From positions 163,732,003-163,796,002 of the forward strand of contig CM077645.1 of assembly GCA_039707465.1 (NCBI GenBank): a DNA stretch of 64,000 bases, given 5' to 3'. A program made the position numbers and the translations under genes. Position 1 is the first letter of the stretch. Every line of letters begins with the position of its first letter. The notes beneath the pieces were generated by a model. It was not told where the DNA came from. It worked only from the letters and a program-made list of their open reading frames with translations, and made no database searches. Source of the DNA: Rhabdophis nuchalis. Lineage: Eukaryota; Chordata; Lepidosauria; Squamata; Natricidae. Below, one piece after another: positions 61,462-64,000 of the stretch.

Positions 61462-62756
61462 TGAGTGTATTTTAGATATCTGCTGAAGACCTGCTCAAGC
61501 TTGGTTATCTTGGTATGAACTTCTTTTCTCCCATTTCTTCCAGCTTTTAATAGAATATGTTGGTTATATAATTTATTATTTTTATCCTGGTTTATCTTAA
61601 TAGAATATCATGGGCAATGTTTTAAGATGCCTGTATCTAAAAATAGATTAAAGAAAATAACTATCATGAAAGCCAAATGGAGGTGGCACTGGTCTTCACT
61701 AGCAGGCAGAGCCCAGGTTTTTGAAAAGTAACCCAGTGCCTCTCTTTCATTGTAAGCCCAGAAGAGGTAAACGTCGCTGGCCTCTTAATAGTCATTATTT
61801 GGCCTTTCTAGCAGGCGAATGTAAGATTACTCTCTCGCTCATCTGTGATCTGGAGAGTGAGAAAAATGAGAAAACTATAAAGCAATTTCTTCATTTATTT
61901 CACGATATCTTTTTAAGGCTTGGTGAATATCCCCATGTTTTGAAAACATTAATATGAGGTGGCTTTCTCATTAGCCTGTGTTAATTCTAAAACCATAGGA
62001 AATGTTTAAAAACCATACATCCACCCACACACACACATAACATGGTTATAAAAAAATACTTTTGGAAATATGCAAATCACAGCAAATCCTATTTTGCAGT
62101 GAGGTTCAGTGGGCATTTTGCACATAAGAGAAGTTCTTAGAATATTACTGGAGGGGAAGGGGAATGCCTTGTTGCAAGCATCTTTCAACAATACATTTGC
62201 ATAAGTTTTGGAATGAAGTGTTTAAAAGAATCCAACAGATATATATATATAGATTTTCCACATAGGCTGCTTTAGTTCTTGTGCTAAAATTTAGTTATCT
62301 GCAGGTATAGACACTTTATACTGAGTTTGCTTTTGTGCAGCAGGTACTTAAATTGGCATGTCACTTCAAATAGTTCACAAATATATAAAATTAAACAGGT
62401 TGTTAAATGCCTTCTGAGTCTAATAGGAATATAAATTTTAATTCATTTTGAGTTATATTATGCCTTCTATTCTCTCAGAAGTAGACACTGGGATGAATTA
62501 TTTGTTACATTACATGTTACGTTAACAATGTGCAATTCCCTCAGTTGCAAAAAGGCTTATGGTGGCCCTATGCATGCATGGAAAATTTTGCAGTCCTTCT
62601 AGTATCTGATACAACTCTCAGAATAAGGTTGCCAAGCATCTCATTGAAGAAAATAGTATGGCCTCTTTGCCTCAAAATTGCATTGCTTTTGTGGTGCAAA
62701 GGATTTTCTTGAGCCAGCCAATTTTGAGCTCTCCTTATTTTAGCAATTACTACTAC
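61462..62756. other. no gene recognised
   Basis: AT-rich unique sequence. The open frame at 61721-61957 has no recognisable motif. Confidence 0.35.
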
Positions 62757-62985
62757 CTTGGAGAGCCACTTTGGTGTAATGACTAAAGCATCAAGCTGAA
62801 AACTGGGAAACCATGAATTCTAGTTCCTCTTAGATCCAAAAGCCATCTGGATGTTCTTCCACTAGTCACTTCTTCTCAGCCCTAGGAAGAAGACAATGAC
62901 AAACCATGTCTGAAAAACGTTGCCAAAGAATTAGAGGGACTAGTCCAGGCAATGCCAGAATATCAAATACAACAATATGGGGGGG
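62757..62985 (+). mobile_element. tRNA-derived SINE with Bov-B-like tail
   Basis: A tRNA-like head (GAGCCACTTTGGTGTAATGA, GAATTCTAGTTCC), then CACTTCTTCTCAGCCCTAGG and GACAATGACAAACCATGTCTG, then a tail with CCAGGCAATGCCAGAATATC. The body is like a Bov-B-derived SINE tail. Different from the other two SINE families here. Confidence 0.7.
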
Positions 62986-63239
62986 ATACGCTGTCTGAAC
63001 TTTCTATGTGCATCAACTTTGTAACTTTAAGTTTTGCTGCATGTTATGCGGGATAGGCTTTGCAGGAAACGTAATTAAAGCTGACGTCTTTTTCCTAGAC
63101 ACCTACTTTCTAAACCCAATGAATTTCCAGATACGATAAATTAAGATTGTGTCTGCTAAGTTTCATGTTAAAGCAATCTCATTATATAAATGGAGCATGG
63201 GGCTTAGCCTATGCATCACTGCAGATCTGAAGGCAACTA

Positions 63240-64000
63240 TAGCTCATGAATGCTGGATCAGAGCAGAAAATACAAGCCGGTGTGGACAAATTTGCAACAG
63301 CATGCAACAACTTCGGCCTACTTATCCACATAAAAAAACCCAAAGTGATACATCAGCTAACTCCAAAAGCCCAATACCAAGAGCCCACCATCACAGTGAA
63401 AGGACGAAAGCTGCAAGCAGTAGACCGATGTACATACCTTGGCAGCACCCTCTCCCATGCAGTGACAATTTACATTGAGGTAAACTGCAGAATCGCCAAG
63501 GCAAGCTCTGCATTTGGCAGATTACTGACCAACATGTGGGGCTGGCATGGAATAAGCCTTGCTACAAAACTTAAAGTCTACTGAGCAGTAGTGCTAATTA
63601 CCCTGATGTATGCCAGTGAAACTTGGACTGTATACAGGAGGCATGCTAGGCAATTGAACCACTTCTACATGAAAGGCTTCCATATAATACTGAGAATCCA
63701 GTTGCAGGACAAGGTGCTAGACACAGAAGTCATCCCCAGAGCAGGCCTGCCATCAGTTCACACCCTGCTGATGAAAGCCCAGACATGCTGGGCAGGCCAT
63801 GTTGTAAGGATGCCAGACCTTCACATCCCTAAACAGCTCTTCTATGGTGAGCTGTCTCAAGGAAAGTGATCACATGGGGAACAAAGGAAGTGATACAAAG
63901 ACACATCAAAAGCCTCGTTCAAGTCCCTGGAAATTGACGCCACCTCCTGGGAAACCGTGGCGCAAGATCGATCAACATGGCGTACACTGATCCACCAAGG
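63240..64000 (+). pseudogene. LINE ORF2 C-terminus, decayed, runs off the window
   Basis: The reading frame of 63246 continues through 64000 with in-frame TGA stops at 63582-63584 and 63867-63869. Recognisable in order: VDKFATACNNFGLLIHIKK, TYLGSTLSHA, GISLATKLKVY, LMYASETWTVYRRHARQLNHF, RAGLPSVHTLLMKAQTCWAGHVVRMPD and PKQLFYGEL. This is the C-terminal part of a non-LTR retrotransposon ORF2, downstream of the YADD box. I think it is RTE-like, but L2/CR1 relatives cannot be excluded without alignment. Other members of such families appear to have Arg at both stop positions, which fits CGA to TGA decay. 5'-truncated near 63240. Confidence 0.8.

Noticed and set aside
61721..61957. 78-codon frame
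   Set aside because: No motif, no splice context. Length expected by chance in AT-rich DNA of this size.

Overview
The window is vertebrate nuclear DNA with no convincing host gene. It is AT-rich, almost every open frame falls in a repeat, and the repeat mix points to a squamate reptile, most likely a snake. That mix consists of CR1/L3-type LINEs whose 3' ends run into AAT-type microsatellites, several tRNA-derived SINE families, hAT-type non-autonomous elements with 8-bp target-site duplications (TSDs), a Tc1 remnant, solo-LTR-like pieces and long tetranucleotide arrays. The species assignment is inference. The repeat structures are read directly from the sequence.

Layout. 0-9 kb: unique AT-rich DNA, a double foldback element (2.8-3.2 kb) running into a 550-bp compound tetranucleotide array, and a 135-bp hAT foldback MITE (7.26 kb). 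9-15 kb: a 2.39-kb hAT-type element with a GC-rich core inserted in a SINE, a CR1 fragment carrying a tail-only LINE insertion, and a truncated Tc1 transposon. 15-35 kb: mostly unique, with scattered SINEs, MITEs, a probable LTR (17.4 kb), GA/CT arrays and a CR1 end (31.7 kb). 35.6-36.2 kb: a clean solo LTR with a 5-bp TSD. 38-43 kb: a SINE split by a LINE, then the best-preserved LINE, whose ORF2 has endonuclease and reverse transcriptase domains intact apart from one frameshift. 43-52 kb: many hAT-type elements, including a perfect 66-bp-arm palindrome, and an exact 112-bp tandem duplication. 52.9-55.8 kb: a degenerate array of about 165-bp monomers invaded by three different transposons. 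55-61 kb: several 5'-truncated LINE copies, three of them starting at nearly the same ORF2 position. 61-64 kb: CR1 end, SINE, and the decayed C-terminus of another LINE running off the window.

No genes cooperate here. The interest is in transposon biology: internal-deletion series, nested insertions that give relative ages, LINE-associated microsatellites and very long palindromes. Coordinates of elements with TSDs are precise to the base. Those of old LINE tails are approximate.
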